Source: Demequina sp. NBRC 110056 (lineage in GTDB: Bacteria > Actinomycetota > Actinomycetes > Actinomycetales > Demequinaceae). From it: a DNA stretch of 64,000 bases. Positions 7,956-20,396 of this stretch are shown here, one piece after another. The notes beneath the pieces were generated by a model. That model was not told the DNA's origin, ran no database searches, and saw only the letters and a program-made list of their open reading frames with translations. Position 1 is the first letter of the stretch. Every line of letters starts with the position of its first letter. The stretch covers positions 98,878-162,877 of the forward strand of contig NZ_BBRM01000008.1 in the NCBI RefSeq assembly GCF_002090155.1. The letters run 5' to 3'. Position numbers and translations under genes: made by a program.

Positions 7956-10646
7956 ATGGGCTTCTTCACTTCTCGCCGCGCGCGCCGTGATGGCCACGTG
8001 ACGGTGGTGCAGCTGCTGTCCGCGCTGTTCATGTTCGTCGCCTTCGCCGTGATCGGCGGGTTCCTCCTGGCAGGCATCGCCCTGCCCGCGGTGACCGTCG
8101 CCGGCAGCGCCGTCAACGGCTCCGTCGAGATCTTCGAGGAGCTCCCCGACGAGCTCGAGTCCGTCGAGCTGCCGCAGCAGTCGAACATCTACGCCCGCGA
8201 CGGGGAGACCCTCCTCGCGACCTTCTACAGCCAGAACCGCGTGATCGTCCCGCTCGAGGAGATCTCGCCCTGGATGCAGAAGGCCGTGGTCGCCATCGAG
8301 GACAAGCGCTTCTGGGTCCACAACGGCGTCGACGGCGAGGGTTTGCTGCGCGCGGTCGCTGAGAACCTGCGCACCGAGGGCGGCGAGCAGGGAGCGTCCA
8401 CGCTCACCCAGCAGCTGATCAAGAACACCCTCCTCCAGGACGCCCTCGAGATCGACGACTCCGAGGAGCAGGCCGAGGCGATCGCGGAGGCCACCGAGGC
8501 GACGATCCCCCGCAAGATCCGCGAGTGGCGCCTCGCCCTCGCGTTCGAGGAGAGCCGCAACGAGCGCTACGGCGACCAGTGCGACGGCACCGACCCGGCG
8601 GTCAACTGCGGCAAGGAGGACATCCTCCAGCAGTACCTCAACATCGCGCAGTTCGGCCGCAACATCTACGGCGTCGAGGCTGCCGCGCAGTACTACTTCT
8701 CGAAGCCCGCCGCTGAGCTGTCCGCGCTCGAGGCCGCGACCATCGCCGGCATCACGCAGAACCCCTCGCGCTGGGACCCGACCCGTACCTTCGACACCGA
8801 CGACGGCGCGGTCGACAACTACGACCAGGCCGAGGTCCGACGCGACGCCGTGCTCGGCGTCATGTACGAGCAGGACATGATCACCGAGGAGGAGTTCAAC
8901 ACCTACGAGGCGATCCCGGTCGAGGACACCCTCAAGGTCTCGGCTCCCAAGTTCTCGTGCTCCGCCTCGGACATCGCGCCGTTCTTCTGCGACTACGTCA
9001 CGAAGATCATCTCGAAGCACGAGGTGTTCAACACGGACACCCAGAGCGGCAACGACCTGCTCTACACCGGTGGCCTGGACATCGTCACGACGCTCGACGT
9101 CAAGAAGCAGGAGATCGCCAACGAGGAGCTGCGCTCGACGCTGCCGATCGATGACCCGTCGGGCTTCGCGACCGCGATGGTCGCGCTGGACCCTGACACC
9201 GGTCAGATCCTCGCGATGGCGCAGAACCGCGACTTCGACCCCGCCGCCGAGGCGGAGGGCTCGACGTCCATCAACTACTCCGTCGACCGCGAGTGGGGCG
9301 GCTCCCGCGGCTTCAGCCCCGGCTCGACCTTCAAGCCCGTGATCCTCGCGGCCTGGCTCGACTCGGGACGCTCGCTGCGCCAGATCGTCCAGGGATCCAT
9401 CCAGGAGTACGAGGACGGCGACTGGGCGGACTCGTGCAACGGCCCCGTGAACTTCTACGGCAAGCCGTGGAAGCCGGGCAACGTCGGCAACACCGGCGCC
9501 TCCAACCAGTCTGTGCTGCAGGCGACCGCGAACTCCGTCAACACGGCCTACGTCGCGATGGCCAGCCAGCTGGACCTGTGCGACATCGGCGACATGGCCG
9601 AGTCCCTCTACTTCGAGCGCGCCGACAACGCCCCATTCGAGCTCGTGCCGTCCTCGGTGCTGGGCCCGCAGAACTCGTCGCCGCTGGGCATGGCCGAGAT
9701 GTACCAGATCTTCGCCAACGAGGGCGTCCACTGCGAGCCGCTCGCGATCCTGTCGATCACCACGCCCGAGGGCGAGGAGATCCCGGTGCCGCAGCAGGAC
9801 TGCCGCCAGGCGATCTCCGCCGAGCTCGCGGCCGGCGTCACCTACGCGCTGCAGGGCGTGATGACCGAGGGCTCGGGACGTCGCACGCAGCTCGAGGGCC
9901 GCGTCTCCGCCGGCAAGACCGGCACGTCGCAGCAGAACATGCACACCTGGTTCGCGGGCTACACGCCGCAGCTGGTGTCCGTGTTCTGGCTGGGCAACCC
10001 CGACACCGACACCCCGCAGCAGCGGATGCGCATCGGTGGCCGCTACGAGCCCTTCTTCTACGGCTCGACGCTCATGGCTCCCACCTGGGAGAAGTTCATG
10101 GAGCGCTCGCTCGAGGGCGTGGAGGCGGTGGGCTTCCCGTCCGTCTCCGACGAGATGCTCAACGGCGTTCCGGTCCAGGTGCCAAGCCTGGTAGGCCGCT
10201 CCGAGTCGACGGCGCGCTACCTCGCCGCGGAGGCGGGCTTCTACCTGCGGGTCTCGGACCAGCGGGTGTTCTCGAACTCCGTCGAGTCCGGCGCGATCGC
10301 GTCGCAGAGCCCCGGCTCCGGCGGACGCATGACGCCCGGTTCGACCATCACGGTCTACCTCGCCACGGACGAGCTGCCCAGCTGGTGGTACAACTGGCCC
10401 TCCGACTGGGACCGCAACACCGCACCCTCGGACTACTGGGGCGACACGTGGCCGCCGGCGTCGTTCTCGACCAACCCGCCCAACGGCTGGGTCCAGCAGT
10501 GCGCCGACGGCGACAACTGGAACGAGGACACCAACCAGCCGTGCCCGGGTTACGACGAGAACGGCAACCCGCAAGGCAACAACGGGAACGGCAACGGCAA
10601 CGGCAACGGCGACGACGACGACCGCGGCCGCGGTCGCGACGACTGA
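7956..10646 (+). CDS. Bifunctional class A penicillin-binding protein with PASTA domain
   Basis: An 896-residue cell-wall synthase. After a short basic N-terminus and one membrane span (about residues 20-47) comes the GT51 glycosyltransferase, with catalytic Glu115 in 'IEDKRFWVHNGVD', then the transpeptidase with Ser457 ('GSTFKPV'), SVN from Ser527 and KTG from Lys654 ('AGKTGTSQ'). A single PASTA domain ('VPSLVGRSESTARYLAAEAG') follows, then a Trp/Pro-rich and Asn-Gly repeat tail ending in Asp/Arg. The glycosyltransferase region includes an acidic insert around residue 170. This is the PonA-type enzyme of actinobacteria. It starts 98 bp from the divergent DUF4177 gene. Confidence 0.93.
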   Translation: MGFFTSRRARRDGHVTVVQLLSALFMFVAFAVIGGFLLAGIALPAVTVAGSAVNGSVEIFEELPDELESVELPQQSNIYARDGETLLATFYSQNRVIVPLEEISPWMQKAVVAIEDKRFWVHNGVDGEGLLRAVAENLRTEGGEQGASTLTQQLIKNTLLQDALEIDDSEEQAEAIAEATEATIPRKIREWRLALAFEESRNERYGDQCDGTDPAVNCGKEDILQQYLNIAQFGRNIYGVEAAAQYYFSKPAAELSALEAATIAGITQNPSRWDPTRTFDTDDGAVDNYDQAEVRRDAVLGVMYEQDMITEEEFNTYEAIPVEDTLKVSAPKFSCSASDIAPFFCDYVTKIISKHEVFNTDTQSGNDLLYTGGLDIVTTLDVKKQEIANEELRSTLPIDDPSGFATAMVALDPDTGQILAMAQNRDFDPAAEAEGSTSINYSVDREWGGSRGFSPGSTFKPVILAAWLDSGRSLRQIVQGSIQEYEDGDWADSCNGPVNFYGKPWKPGNVGNTGASNQSVLQATANSVNTAYVAMASQLDLCDIGDMAESLYFERADNAPFELVPSSVLGPQNSSPLGMAEMYQIFANEGVHCEPLAILSITTPEGEEIPVPQQDCRQAISAELAAGVTYALQGVMTEGSGRRTQLEGRVSAGKTGTSQQNMHTWFAGYTPQLVSVFWLGNPDTDTPQQRMRIGGRYEPFFYGSTLMAPTWEKFMERSLEGVEAVGFPSVSDEMLNGVPVQVPSLVGRSESTARYLAAEAGFYLRVSDQRVFSNSVESGAIASQSPGSGGRMTPGSTITVYLATDELPSWWYNWPSDWDRNTAPSDYWGDTWPPASFSTNPPNGWVQQCADGDNWNEDTNQPCPGYDENGNPQGNNGNGNGNGNGDDDDRGRGRDD

Positions 10647-10653
10647 GCCTCGC

Positions 10654-11607
10654 GTGGGAGCACTGTCCAAGGTCGCGGGAGCGACCGTCCTGGCCGGCGC
10701 CGGCGTGCTCGCGTGGAGCCTCGTCGAGGCGCGCTCCTACGTCGTGCGCCAGGTCGCCGCTCCCGTGCTGCCCGCCGGGTCCAAGCCGCTGCGGATCCTG
10801 CACCTGTCGGATCTGCACCTCACGCCGTCCCAGCGCGGCAAGGTGGCGTGGGTGCGCTCGCTCGCGCGCTTCCGGCCCGACCTCGTGGTCGACACCGGCG
10901 ACAACCTCGCGCACGAGGATGCGGTGCCCACGGCGCTCGAGGCGCTCGAGCCCTTGCTCGCGTTCCCTGGCGTCTTCGTGCACGGCTCGAACGACTACTT
11001 CGGACCGCGGGCCAAGAACCCGCTGACGTACCTGCGCGAGCCCACCCGCCTCCACGGTGAGGCCGTGGCCCTCGACCACGAGGCGCTCACGGCGGGCCTG
11101 ACGGCGCGCGGCTGGCTGGATCTCAACAACGCGCGCGGCGCGCTCGACCTGGCCGGACACGCGGTGTCCTTCACCGGGCTCGACGACCCGCACCTCGGCC
11201 GCGACGAGCTCTCCCCGGTCGCCGAGGGCGCAGGTGCCCCGGGCACCCAGGGCGACGTGCGCATCGGCGTCGTCCACGCCCCGTACCTGCGCTCCCTCGA
11301 GGCGCTGCGAGCCGACGGCGCGCAGGTGATCCTCGCGGGCCACACGCACGGCGGCCAGGTGTGCGTCCCCGGCTACGGGGCGCTCGTCACCAACTGCGAC
11401 CTGGACACCTCGCGGGCGAAGGGTCTGCACGGCTGGCCGGGCGCCCGCCCGGACCAGGATGGCGGCGACGACAGCGTCTGGCTGCACGTCTCCGCGGGCG
11501 TCGGAACCTCCCCGTACACGCCCATCCGACTGGCGTGCCGACCGGAGGCGACGCTGCTCACGCTGCTGCCGGTGGACGCGCCGTCGCCTGCGCCGGCAGG
11601 GGGCTGA
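10654..11607 (+). CDS. Membrane-anchored metallophosphoesterase (YkuE-like)
   Basis: A 317-residue calcineurin-like phosphoesterase with one N-terminal hydrophobic helix. Metal-binding blocks appear in order: 'HLSDLHL', 'VVDTGDNL', 'HGSNDYF', 'GVVHAPYL' and 'LAGHTHGGQVCVPGYG'. YkuE-like family members act on phospholipid or UDP-diacylglucosamine-type substrates at the membrane; the substrate here cannot be read off. It begins (GTG) 7 bp after the PBP gene, a common actinobacterial arrangement, and the two likely share a transcript. It ends 53 bp before tRNA-Pro. Confidence 0.88.
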   Translation: MGALSKVAGATVLAGAGVLAWSLVEARSYVVRQVAAPVLPAGSKPLRILHLSDLHLTPSQRGKVAWVRSLARFRPDLVVDTGDNLAHEDAVPTALEALEPLLAFPGVFVHGSNDYFGPRAKNPLTYLREPTRLHGEAVALDHEALTAGLTARGWLDLNNARGALDLAGHAVSFTGLDDPHLGRDELSPVAEGAGAPGTQGDVRIGVVHAPYLRSLEALRADGAQVILAGHTHGGQVCVPGYGALVTNCDLDTSRAKGLHGWPGARPDQDGGDDSVWLHVSAGVGTSPYTPIRLACRPEATLLTLLPVDAPSPAPAGG

Positions 11608-11660
11608 GGCCAGTTAGGTTTCAGGCCGTGTCGTCCGGTATCCTGACACGGCTGTTTTCT

Positions 11661-11736
<76 letters not shown>

Positions 11737-11744
11737 GAGAGACA

Positions 11745-11784
11745 CACCGGAGGCCCCGACGCTGATGCGTCGGGGCCTCCGGTG
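11745..11784. terminator. Perfect 16-bp hairpin after tRNA-Pro
   Basis: Arms CACCGGAGGCCCCGAC (11745-11760) and GTCGGGGCCTCCGGTG (11769-11784) around an 8-nt loop. It lies between the tRNA and the convergent xylB end, so it can stop transcription from both sides. There is no T-run, as is usual in this high-GC genome. Confidence 0.85.
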
Positions 11785-11820
11785 CGTTCGGGCTCGAGGC
11801 CCGTCCGGCGCCGGCGCGCC

Positions 11821-13251
11821 TCAGGGACGGTGGGCCGATGCGGCCGCTCGGTACTGCTCGAGGATCACCGGTCGGTGGTCGGGGGCGGGGGTCGCCACGG
11901 TCTGCACGGCCCAGGCAGGGCGCTCCCCCGTGAGGGCCCACGCGGCCTGCACGGCCGCGCCCAGCGCGACGTACTCCGCGGGCTCCGGGATCTCGACCGG
12001 CGCGTCGAACACCTGCGCCGCGATCGCCTGGACCGCGGGGTTCTGAGCCGCACCGCCGACGATGAGCAGGCGCTGGGGATCGAGGCCCTGCGCGCGGACC
12101 GCGGCGAGGCCGTCGGCGAGAGCGCACAGCATGCCCTCGATCGCCGCGCGGGCGAGGTTCTCCCGCGTCGTCGAGGCGAGCGTGAGGCCGCTGAGCGAAG
12201 CAGTGGCGTCGGGAAGGTTGGGCGTGCGCTCGCCCTCGAAGTACGGCACGAGCACCGCGCCGCCGGCTCCGGGCTCGGCGGCGAGAGCCAGGGCGCCCAG
12301 CTCGTCGTGGGTGACCCCGAGCACGCGCGTGAAGGCGTCGAGCACGCGCGCGGCGTTCAGCGTCGCGACGAGGGGCAGGAAGGCGCCGGAGGCGTCGGCG
12401 AAGCCCGCGACGGCCCCGGTGACGTCTCGGGCGGGGACCTCGGTGACCGCGAACACCGTTCCCGACGTGCCGATCGACACGATGGCGTCGCCGGCGGCCG
12501 CGCCCAGGCCGAGCGCCGCGCCGGCGTTGTCTCCGGCCCCAGGGCCGACGACGACGGCCGATGCGCTCGCCGAGTACCCGACGGCGCCCGTGCCCGCGCT
12601 GTCTCCGGGCCCGAGGACACGTGGCAGGACGGCGTCGTGGCCGAGCGCGGCGATCAGCAGCTCGCGGTCGTACTCGCCGCTGGTGGGCGACCAGTAGCCG
12701 GTGCCCGACGCATCGGACCTGTCCGTCGTGAGCTCGTCGAGGACGGGCCCGAGCGGCGCCTCGTCCGCGGGTCCGTAGCCCCGCAGGCGCCAAGTGAGCC
12801 AGTCATGGGGAAGCGCGACGGCGGCGACCCGCGCGGCGTTGTCGGGCTCGGCGTCGCGCAGCCAGCGCAGCTTCGTGGAGGTGAAGGACGCGACGGGCAC
12901 CAGGCCGGTGCGGGTGGCGAGCTCGTCGGCGCCGAGCTCGGCGATGAGGTCCGCCGCGGCGCCGGCCGAGCGGGTGTCGTTCCACAGCAGGGCGTCGCGG
13001 ATGACGCGGCCGTCGGCGTCGAGGGCGACCATGCCGTGTTGCTGGCCGCCGATCGAGACGGCGGCGACGTCGTCCAGCCCGCCGGCCTCGTCGAGCGCGG
13101 TGCGCAGCGCGCTCCACCACGCGGCGGGCGGCACGGAGGTGCCGTCCGGGTGGGACGCGCGGCCCGAGCGGACCACCTCGCCGGTGTCGAGGTCGCGGAC
13201 GACCACCTTGCAGCTCTGGGTCGAGGAGTCGACCCCGGCGACGAGCGTCAT
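11821..13251 (-). CDS. xylB: Xylulokinase
   Basis: A 476-residue FGGY-family kinase phosphorylating D-xylulose to xylulose 5-phosphate. The N-terminal phosphate motif is '[16 protein letters not shown]'. '[13 protein letters not shown]' carries the MDQH-like xylulose-recognition segment typical of XylB, and '[17 protein letters not shown]' is the C-terminal ATP-binding loop. Length is normal for actinobacterial XylB. It is downstream of xylA in the same direction, with a hairpin in the 119-bp gap. The last codons contain one GCCGATGCG word. Confidence 0.92.
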   Translation of the reverse strand: MTLVAGVDSSTQSCKVVVRDLDTGEVVRSGRASHPDGTSVPPAAWWSALRTALDEAGGLDDVAAVSIGGQQHGMVALDADGRVIRDALLWNDTRSAGAAADLIAELGADELATRTGLVPVASFTSTKLRWLRDAEPDNAARVAAVALPHDWLTWRLRGYGPADEAPLGPVLDELTTDRSDASGTGYWSPTSGEYDRELLIAALGHDAVLPRVLGPGDSAGTGAVGYSASASAVVVGPGAGDNAGAALGLGAAAGDAIVSIGTSGTVFAVTEVPARDVTGAVAGFADASGAFLPLVATLNAARVLDAFTRVLGVTHDELGALALAAEPGAGGAVLVPYFEGERTPNLPDATASLSGLTLASTTRENLARAAIEGMLCALADGLAAVRAQGLDPQRLLIVGGAAQNPAVQAIAAQVFDAPVEIPEPAEYVALGAAVQAAWALTGERPAWAVQTVATPAPDHRPVILEQYRAAASAHRP

Positions 13252-13302
13252 CGCGCGTCCTCTCTGGAGGGGGTGGGGTTCAGGGGAGGTAGAGGAAGGA
13301 GC

Positions 13303-13347
13303 GCGCCGCCCGTCCCGCGCGAAGGAGGACGCGAGGACGGGCGGCGC
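13303..13347. terminator. Hairpin between xylA and xylB
   Basis: Perfect 13-nt arms GCGCCGCCCGTCC (13303-13315) and GGACGGGCGGCGC (13335-13347) with a 19-nt loop. On the leftward transcript it directly follows the xylA stop and precedes xylB, so it may reduce xylB expression or protect the xylA message rather than end transcription fully. Confidence 0.7.
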
Positions 13348-13370
13348 ATGGGGGAGGAGAGCTCAGACGG

Positions 13371-14561
13371 TCAGCGGGCGCCCATGAGGTGCTCGGTGGC
13401 CAGCTGCTGGAGGCGGACGAAGCCGAAGCCGTTGCCGCCGAAGAACGCCTCGGCGTCGAAGTCCTCGTACGCGGAGCGGTCCGCGAGCAGGTCCGCGTAG
13501 GTCTCGCCGTCGTTCAGCGTGGGCTTGCCGAGCTCGAGGACCTTCGCCTCCTGCAGGGCCTCCTGGACCTCGGGGTCGGCGCGGAACGCCTGTGCCCGCT
13601 CCTTGAGGAGCAGGTACGTCGCCATGTTCGCGCGCACGGACTCCCACACGCCCTTGCTGTCCTCGGTGCGCGAGGGCTTGTAGTCGAAGTGGCGGGGGCC
13701 GTCGTAGGCCGGGCCGCCGTTGGGGCCGCCGTGCTCGAGGAGGTCGACCAGCGAGAAGGCGTTGTGCAGGTCGCCATGACCGAACACGAGGTCCTGGTCG
13801 TACTTGATTCCGCGCTGCCCGTTGAGGTCGATGTGGAAGAGCTTGCCGTGGTACAGCGCCTGGGCGATGCCCGCGGTGAAGTTCAGGCCCGCCATCTGCT
13901 CGTGGCCCGTCTCGGGGTTGAGACCCACGAGCTCGGGGCGCTCGAGCGAGTCGATGAACGCGAGCGCGTGGCCCACGGTCGGCAGCAGGATGTCGCCGCG
14001 GGGCTCGTTGGGCTTGGGCTCGATGGCGAACTTGATGTCGTAGCCCTTGTCGGTGACGTAGTCGCCGAGCAGGTTGACGGCCTCGCGGTAGCGCTCGAGG
14101 GCGGCGTGGATGTCCTTCGCGGAGTCGTACTCGGCGCCCTCGCGGCCGCCCCACATGACGAACGTCGTGGCGCCCAGCTCGGCCGCGAGGTCGATGTTCC
14201 GCAGCACCTTGCGCAGCGCGAAGCGGCGCACGCCGCGGTCGTTGGAGGTGAACCCGCCGTCCTTGAACACGGGGTGCGTGAAGAGGTTGGTGGTGACCAT
14301 CTCGACGACGATGCCGGTCGCGTCGCACGCGCCCTTGAGGTCGTCGATGGCCTTCTGGCGCTCCGCGTCGGAGGAGCCAAACGGGAAGACGTCGTCGTCG
14401 TGGAACGTGATGCCCCACGCGCCGGCCTCGGCGAGGCCGTGGATGGCCTCCACCGTGTCGAGCGGGGGGCGGGTGGCGGAACCGAAGGGGTCCTGGGCCT
14501 GCCAGCCGAGGGTCCACAGTCCGAAGGAGAACTTGTCCTCGCGGGTGGGCGTGGGTGCCAT
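13371..14561 (-). CDS. xylA: Xylose isomerase
   Basis: A 396-residue enzyme converting D-xylose to D-xylulose with two divalent metals. It opens with '[18 protein letters not shown]', and the catalytic/metal segments are '[14 protein letters not shown]' (catalytic His), '[12 protein letters not shown]', '[13 protein letters not shown]', 'NPETGHEQM', '[16 protein letters not shown]'. The size is that of the compact actinobacterial (class I) xylose isomerases. ATG 14561 is chosen because GGAG lies 8 nt upstream; an in-frame ATG at 14582 is the alternative. It is divergent from the ROK regulator. Confidence 0.95.
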   Translation of the reverse strand: MAPTPTREDKFSFGLWTLGWQAQDPFGSATRPPLDTVEAIHGLAEAGAWGITFHDDDVFPFGSSDAERQKAIDDLKGACDATGIVVEMVTTNLFTHPVFKDGGFTSNDRGVRRFALRKVLRNIDLAAELGATTFVMWGGREGAEYDSAKDIHAALERYREAVNLLGDYVTDKGYDIKFAIEPKPNEPRGDILLPTVGHALAFIDSLERPELVGLNPETGHEQMAGLNFTAGIAQALYHGKLFHIDLNGQRGIKYDQDLVFGHGDLHNAFSLVDLLEHGGPNGGPAYDGPRHFDYKPSRTEDSKGVWESVRANMATYLLLKERAQAFRADPEVQEALQEAKVLELGKPTLNDGETYADLLADRSAYEDFDAEAFFGGNGFGFVRLQQLATEHLMGAR

Positions 14562-14605
14562 GGGTGTTGCTCCGATCGTCATTGATGCGTGGGTGGGCAC
14601 ATCTG

Positions 14606-14628
14606 TTAGGTTGTTGGCAACAACATAA
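14606..14628. promoter_or_regulatory. Palindromic operator for the xylose regulator
   Basis: TTAGGTTGTTGGCAACAACATAA is a near-perfect inverted repeat with 11-nt arms (one mismatch) around one central G; the inner 7 bp GTTGTTG/CAACAAC are exact. It lies 45 bp before xylA and 59 bp before the ROK gene, where a ROK/XylR-type repressor would bind. Confidence 0.75.
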
Positions 14629-14640
14629 GCCTGTGGCGGT

Positions 14641-14666
14641 GACCTGTCAAAATATGCCGACAGGTC
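14641..14666. promoter_or_regulatory. Second inverted repeat upstream of the ROK gene
   Basis: Exact 8-nt arms GACCTGTC (14641-14648) and GACAGGTC (14659-14666) with an AT-rich 10-nt spacer. It ends 20 bp before the ROK start codon, so it could be a second operator or an mRNA hairpin. Confidence 0.45.
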
Positions 14667-14686
14667 AGCGAGAGGAGACAGCGACG

Positions 14687-15883
14687 ATGCTCGACCACAC
14701 GCCGGGACGGACCCTCACCCCGGGGCGCGGCAGCCGCAACGAGTCGACCCGGCGGCACAACCTGTCGACGGTCCTGTCCCTCGTGCACCACGGCCGCGGC
14801 ATGTCCCGCGCGGACCTCACGCGCGCGACCGGGCTCAACCGCTCGACCATCGGGCTGCTGGTCGCCGACCTCGTCGGGGCGGGTCTGGTGAGCGAGCGCG
14901 CGCCCGAGGCGAGCGGCGTCGGCCGGCCCAGCCCGGTGGTCGTGCCCAATCCCGATGTGGTGGCCATCGCGGTGAGCCCCGACGTCGACGCGGTGGTGCT
15001 GGGCGTCGTGGGCCTGGGCGGCGTCGTGCACGCGCGCCGGCGCGTCGAGTTCGCCTCGGTGCCGACCGCCGCAGAGGTCGTCTCCGCCGTCACCGAGCAT
15101 GCGCGCGCTCTCGTCGGCGCCCCGGGCGTGCCCGAGCGCCGCGTCGTGGGCGCTGGCGTCGCGGTGCCGGGCCTCGTGAGGGTCCGTACCGGCGTGGTCG
15201 CACGCGCGCCGCACCTGCGCTGGCAGGACGAGGATCTTGCGAGGCCGCTCGCGGCAGCGCTCGGCGTCGCCGTCGCGGTCGACAACGACGCGAATGCGGC
15301 GCTCGTCGCGGAGACGCTGTTCGGCGCGACAAGGGGACGCAGCAGCGTCGTGTACCTCAACGGCTCCGTCTCCGGCATCGGCGGGTCGCTCCTGACCGAC
15401 GGCGCGATCCTGCGCGGCGCGGACGGGTTCGCCGGCGAGCTCGGGCACACGATCATCCGCGCGGACGGCGAGCGGTGCCACTGCGGACGGCGTGGCTGCC
15501 TCGAGACCGAGGTCAACCTGCAGCGCCTCGAGGCCGCCGCCACCGAGGCCATCGACCACGACGACGTCGAGGCCAGCCTCCGGGCACAGGACTCTGGCGC
15601 GCTCGCGGAGGAGATCGACCGCCAGGTCGACGTGCTGGGCCGCGCGATGGCGTCCTTCGTGTCCGCCTTCAACCCCCAGGCGGTCGTCCTCGGCGGCTAT
15701 CTCAGCGCCCTCCACGCCCTGCGCACGGCGCGACTCACGGACACTCTGCAGGACATGGCGTTCTCTCCGCTCGCGGACAGCGTCGAGGTGCTGCCTGCGC
15801 AGCTGGGCGACGAGCTGCTCATGGTGGGAGCGGCCGAGCTGGGCTTCGAGGAGCTGCTGGCGGACCCCGGCTCCGCCGCCTGA
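14687..15883 (+). CDS. ROK-family transcriptional regulator (XylR-like)
   Basis: A 398-residue repressor: N-terminal winged helix (residues 20-80, '[19 protein letters not shown]') followed by a ROK sugar-binding domain with '[15 protein letters not shown]', '[16 protein letters not shown]' and the zinc-binding [10 protein letters not shown] motif. AGGAG lies about 8 nt before ATG 14687. Its divergence from xylA across a palindromic operator makes it the probable xylose-responsive repressor of xylAB and of itself. The ligand is inferred from context only. Confidence 0.85.
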   Translation: MLDHTPGRTLTPGRGSRNESTRRHNLSTVLSLVHHGRGMSRADLTRATGLNRSTIGLLVADLVGAGLVSERAPEASGVGRPSPVVVPNPDVVAIAVSPDVDAVVLGVVGLGGVVHARRRVEFASVPTAAEVVSAVTEHARALVGAPGVPERRVVGAGVAVPGLVRVRTGVVARAPHLRWQDEDLARPLAAALGVAVAVDNDANAALVAETLFGATRGRSSVVYLNGSVSGIGGSLLTDGAILRGADGFAGELGHTIIRADGERCHCGRRGCLETEVNLQRLEAAATEAIDHDDVEASLRAQDSGALAEEIDRQVDVLGRAMASFVSAFNPQAVVLGGYLSALHALRTARLTDTLQDMAFSPLADSVEVLPAQLGDELLMVGAAELGFEELLADPGSAA

Positions 15884-15984
15884 CCAGGCACGTCGTCCCG
15901 TTCGACCCTGCGCGACCCGGGCGAGGCATGGCACGCTGGGGTCATGGTTCCCGTCGTCCGTCGCGCCGCTGAGGGTGAGCGCCC

Positions 15985-17763
15985 ATGCTGACGCTGCTCG
16001 CCTCGCTGCCGATCCTCGCGATCCTGCTGCTGATGGTGGTCGCGAAGTGGTCCGCGGTGCTCGCGGGCACGGCGGCGGCGCTCGGCGCGATCGTGCTCGC
16101 GATCACGGCCTTCGAGTTCGGCGGCGAGGACGATCCGTTCAGCCAGCTCGAGGGGATCATCGGCGTCCTTGCGCGCGCGGGCTGGGTCGCCCTCACGGTG
16201 ATGCTCATCATCGGCCCGGCGCTGGGCATCCACCATCTCCAGCAGCGCACGGGGGCGACGTCCGCCCTCGAGGCCGGGCTGTCGCGCATCACCCCCGATC
16301 CGCGCGTCGCGGCCCTGCTCATCGTGTGGTTCTTCTGCCTGCTGATCGAGGGTGCGGCGGGATTCGGTACGCCTGTGGCGCTCGCGGCACCGTTCCTCGT
16401 CGCGGCCGGGTTCAAGCCCGTCACGGCCGTGGTCGCCGCGATGCTCGGGCACGCGTCCGCCGTGCCCTTCGCCGCGGTCGGCACGCCTACCCTCGCGCAG
16501 CTCGCCATCGTCGACTACGACCCGCTCGAGCTGTCGTGGGCCACCGCGCCGCTGATGGCGGCCGTCGGCCTGGTCCTGGCGTTCATGGTGGCGCGCATGG
16601 TTGGCACCCTCATGCCCACGGCCGGGGCGCCGTGGAAGTGGATGGCCGTCGCCTACGTCGCGTTCTTCACCCCGTACCTGCTCATCGCGCGGTTCGTCGG
16701 TCCCGAGCTGCCGTCGCTCGTGGGCTCGATCGCCGGCGCCGGTGTGTTCGTCGCCGTCGTGAGATGGGCCCTCAACCGGCGCGCGAGCGCACGGCCCGGC
16801 CCCGGCAGCGCCACTGGCGACCTCAGCGCCACCGCACCCGACACCACCGCGCCCGACACCGATACGCCTGCCGACCCCGGGTCTCCGGCGGGCTCGAGCG
16901 ACGTGACGGCGCCCGCGCTGCCGTCCCCAGGGGCGACCGCGGCGAGCCCGGTCGCCGGCTACAGCGCGACGGTCGGCGAGCCGTCCGCGGGCGGCGCGGC
17001 GGCCTCCGCCGCCCGCTCACCCGCCACCGAGGCGACGGGCGCGCTGTCCCCCGCGCGCGCATCGGCCGCCGTCACGGCCCCACCCAGCATGTCGTTCCTC
17101 GCGGCGACCGCTCCGTACCTCGTGCTGGTGGTGCTCGTGCTCGTCACGCGGCTCATCACGCCGGTCAAGGAGCTCACGCAGTCGTGGACCATCAGCTGGG
17201 AGCTCTATGGCACGTTCTCCGAGTCGATCCAGCCGCTGTACCACCCGGGCGCGCTCCTCGCGATCGCCTTCGTGGCAGGCGCGGTGTGGCAGCACGCGGC
17301 GTGGCGCGACGTGGGCATCGCGTTCCAGAAGGCCACGCTGCAGGTCGTGCCCGTGTTCGCGGCGCTCGCGGCGATGGTGACCGTCGCGTTCACCATGTCG
17401 GAGGCAGGCATGACCGAGCAGCTCGCCGTCGCCGCGGCCGCGACTGGCGCGCTGTGGCCCGTGCTGAGCCCCTTCGTCGGTGCGCTCGGCACGTTCATGA
17501 CGGGGTCCGCGACGGCGTCGAACATCCTCTTCACCGAGTTCCAGGACCAGACCGCGCTGTCCGCGGAGCTCGACCCGCTGCCCCTGCTGGGCGCCCAGGG
17601 CGCCGGGGCGGCGATCGGTAACATCATCTGCCCTCACAACGTGGTCGCCGCGGCGGCGACGGTGGGACTGTCGGGCCGCGAGGGCCAGGTGCTCACGCGG
17701 GCGCTGCCGGTCGCGGCCGTGTGCCTGGTGATCCTGGGCGCGATCACGTGGGTGATCGTCTAG
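15985..17763 (+). CDS. lctP: L-lactate/glycolate permease, LctP family, with low-complexity insert
   Basis: A 592-residue proton-coupled lactate transporter with about 12-13 membrane spans. The family signature 'IEGAAGFGTPVALAAPFL' is near residue 125, and 'AQGAGAAIGNIICPHNVVA' near residue 540 is the typical C-terminal block. Residues about 267-368 form an Ala/Thr/Pro/Ser-rich stretch of roughly 100 residues with no membrane span, where LctP proteins normally have a short cytoplasmic loop. The insert contains a GCCGATGCG word. The gene stands alone between the ROK regulator and the convergent asd gene. Confidence 0.85.
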   Translation: MLTLLASLPILAILLLMVVAKWSAVLAGTAAALGAIVLAITAFEFGGEDDPFSQLEGIIGVLARAGWVALTVMLIIGPALGIHHLQQRTGATSALEAGLSRITPDPRVAALLIVWFFCLLIEGAAGFGTPVALAAPFLVAAGFKPVTAVVAAMLGHASAVPFAAVGTPTLAQLAIVDYDPLELSWATAPLMAAVGLVLAFMVARMVGTLMPTAGAPWKWMAVAYVAFFTPYLLIARFVGPELPSLVGSIAGAGVFVAVVRWALNRRASARPGPGSATGDLSATAPDTTAPDTDTPADPGSPAGSSDVTAPALPSPGATAASPVAGYSATVGEPSAGGAAASAARSPATEATGALSPARASAAVTAPPSMSFLAATAPYLVLVVLVLVTRLITPVKELTQSWTISWELYGTFSESIQPLYHPGALLAIAFVAGAVWQHAAWRDVGIAFQKATLQVVPVFAALAAMVTVAFTMSEAGMTEQLAVAAAATGALWPVLSPFVGALGTFMTGSATASNILFTEFQDQTALSAELDPLPLLGAQGAGAAIGNIICPHNVVAAAATVGLSGREGQVLTRALPVAAVCLVILGAITWVIV

Positions 17764-17825
17764 CCGCTCCCGCGGTGGGTCCTCTGAGGCCGTGGTGAGC
17801 GGAAGACGGGCTCCAGGAGGCGGTC

Positions 17826-17840
17826 GGAGGGCCGATGCGC
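17826..17840. repeat. GGAGGGCCGATGCGC intergenic word between lctP and asd
   Basis: The exact extended form of the recurrent word, in the 102-bp gap between the convergent lctP and asd genes. No partner copy in the opposite orientation lies in this gap. No clear hairpin is seen here. Confidence 0.6.
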
Positions 17841-17865
17841 CGGCTGGGCGCCGCGCCCGCCTCGC

Positions 17866-20204
<2,339 letters not shown>

Positions 20205-20286
20205 GCGTGAGCTCCAGGAATTCGACCGGGGTGGGCGCGCCCGCGCGGGCACGGTGACACAGTCTAGTGCCCGCCCCTGGCTTCCA

Positions 20287-20387
20287 GAAAATGGGCCCAC
20301 TTTCGTTGTCGCACCTTCTCCAGCATGAAGGTGGGCCCACTTTCACGCCGTGGGGCGGGGAGGGCGGCGTCCAGAGGGCCGATGCGC
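20287..20387. repeat. Pair of GAAAGTGGGCCCACTTTC-type palindromes plus GCCGATGCG
   Basis: GAAAATGGGCCCACTTTC (20287-20304) and GAAGGTGGGCCCACTTTC (20327-20344) are separated by 22 nt. They are followed by GAGGGCCGATGCGC (20374-20387), just before the stop of the TetR gene. The block fills the gap upstream of lysC and downstream of the TetR gene. A second such pair lies at 23407-23465 and one and a half copies at 63444-63491. Confidence 0.85.
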
Positions 20388-20396
20388 TCGCTGGGT

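Noticed and set aside
7854..10670. A 938-codon open frame on the minus strand opposite the penicillin-binding protein gene
   Set aside because: Its residues are Arg/Val/Gly/Leu-rich repeats with no domain; it mirrors the codon pattern of the real gene, as GC-rich antisense frames do.
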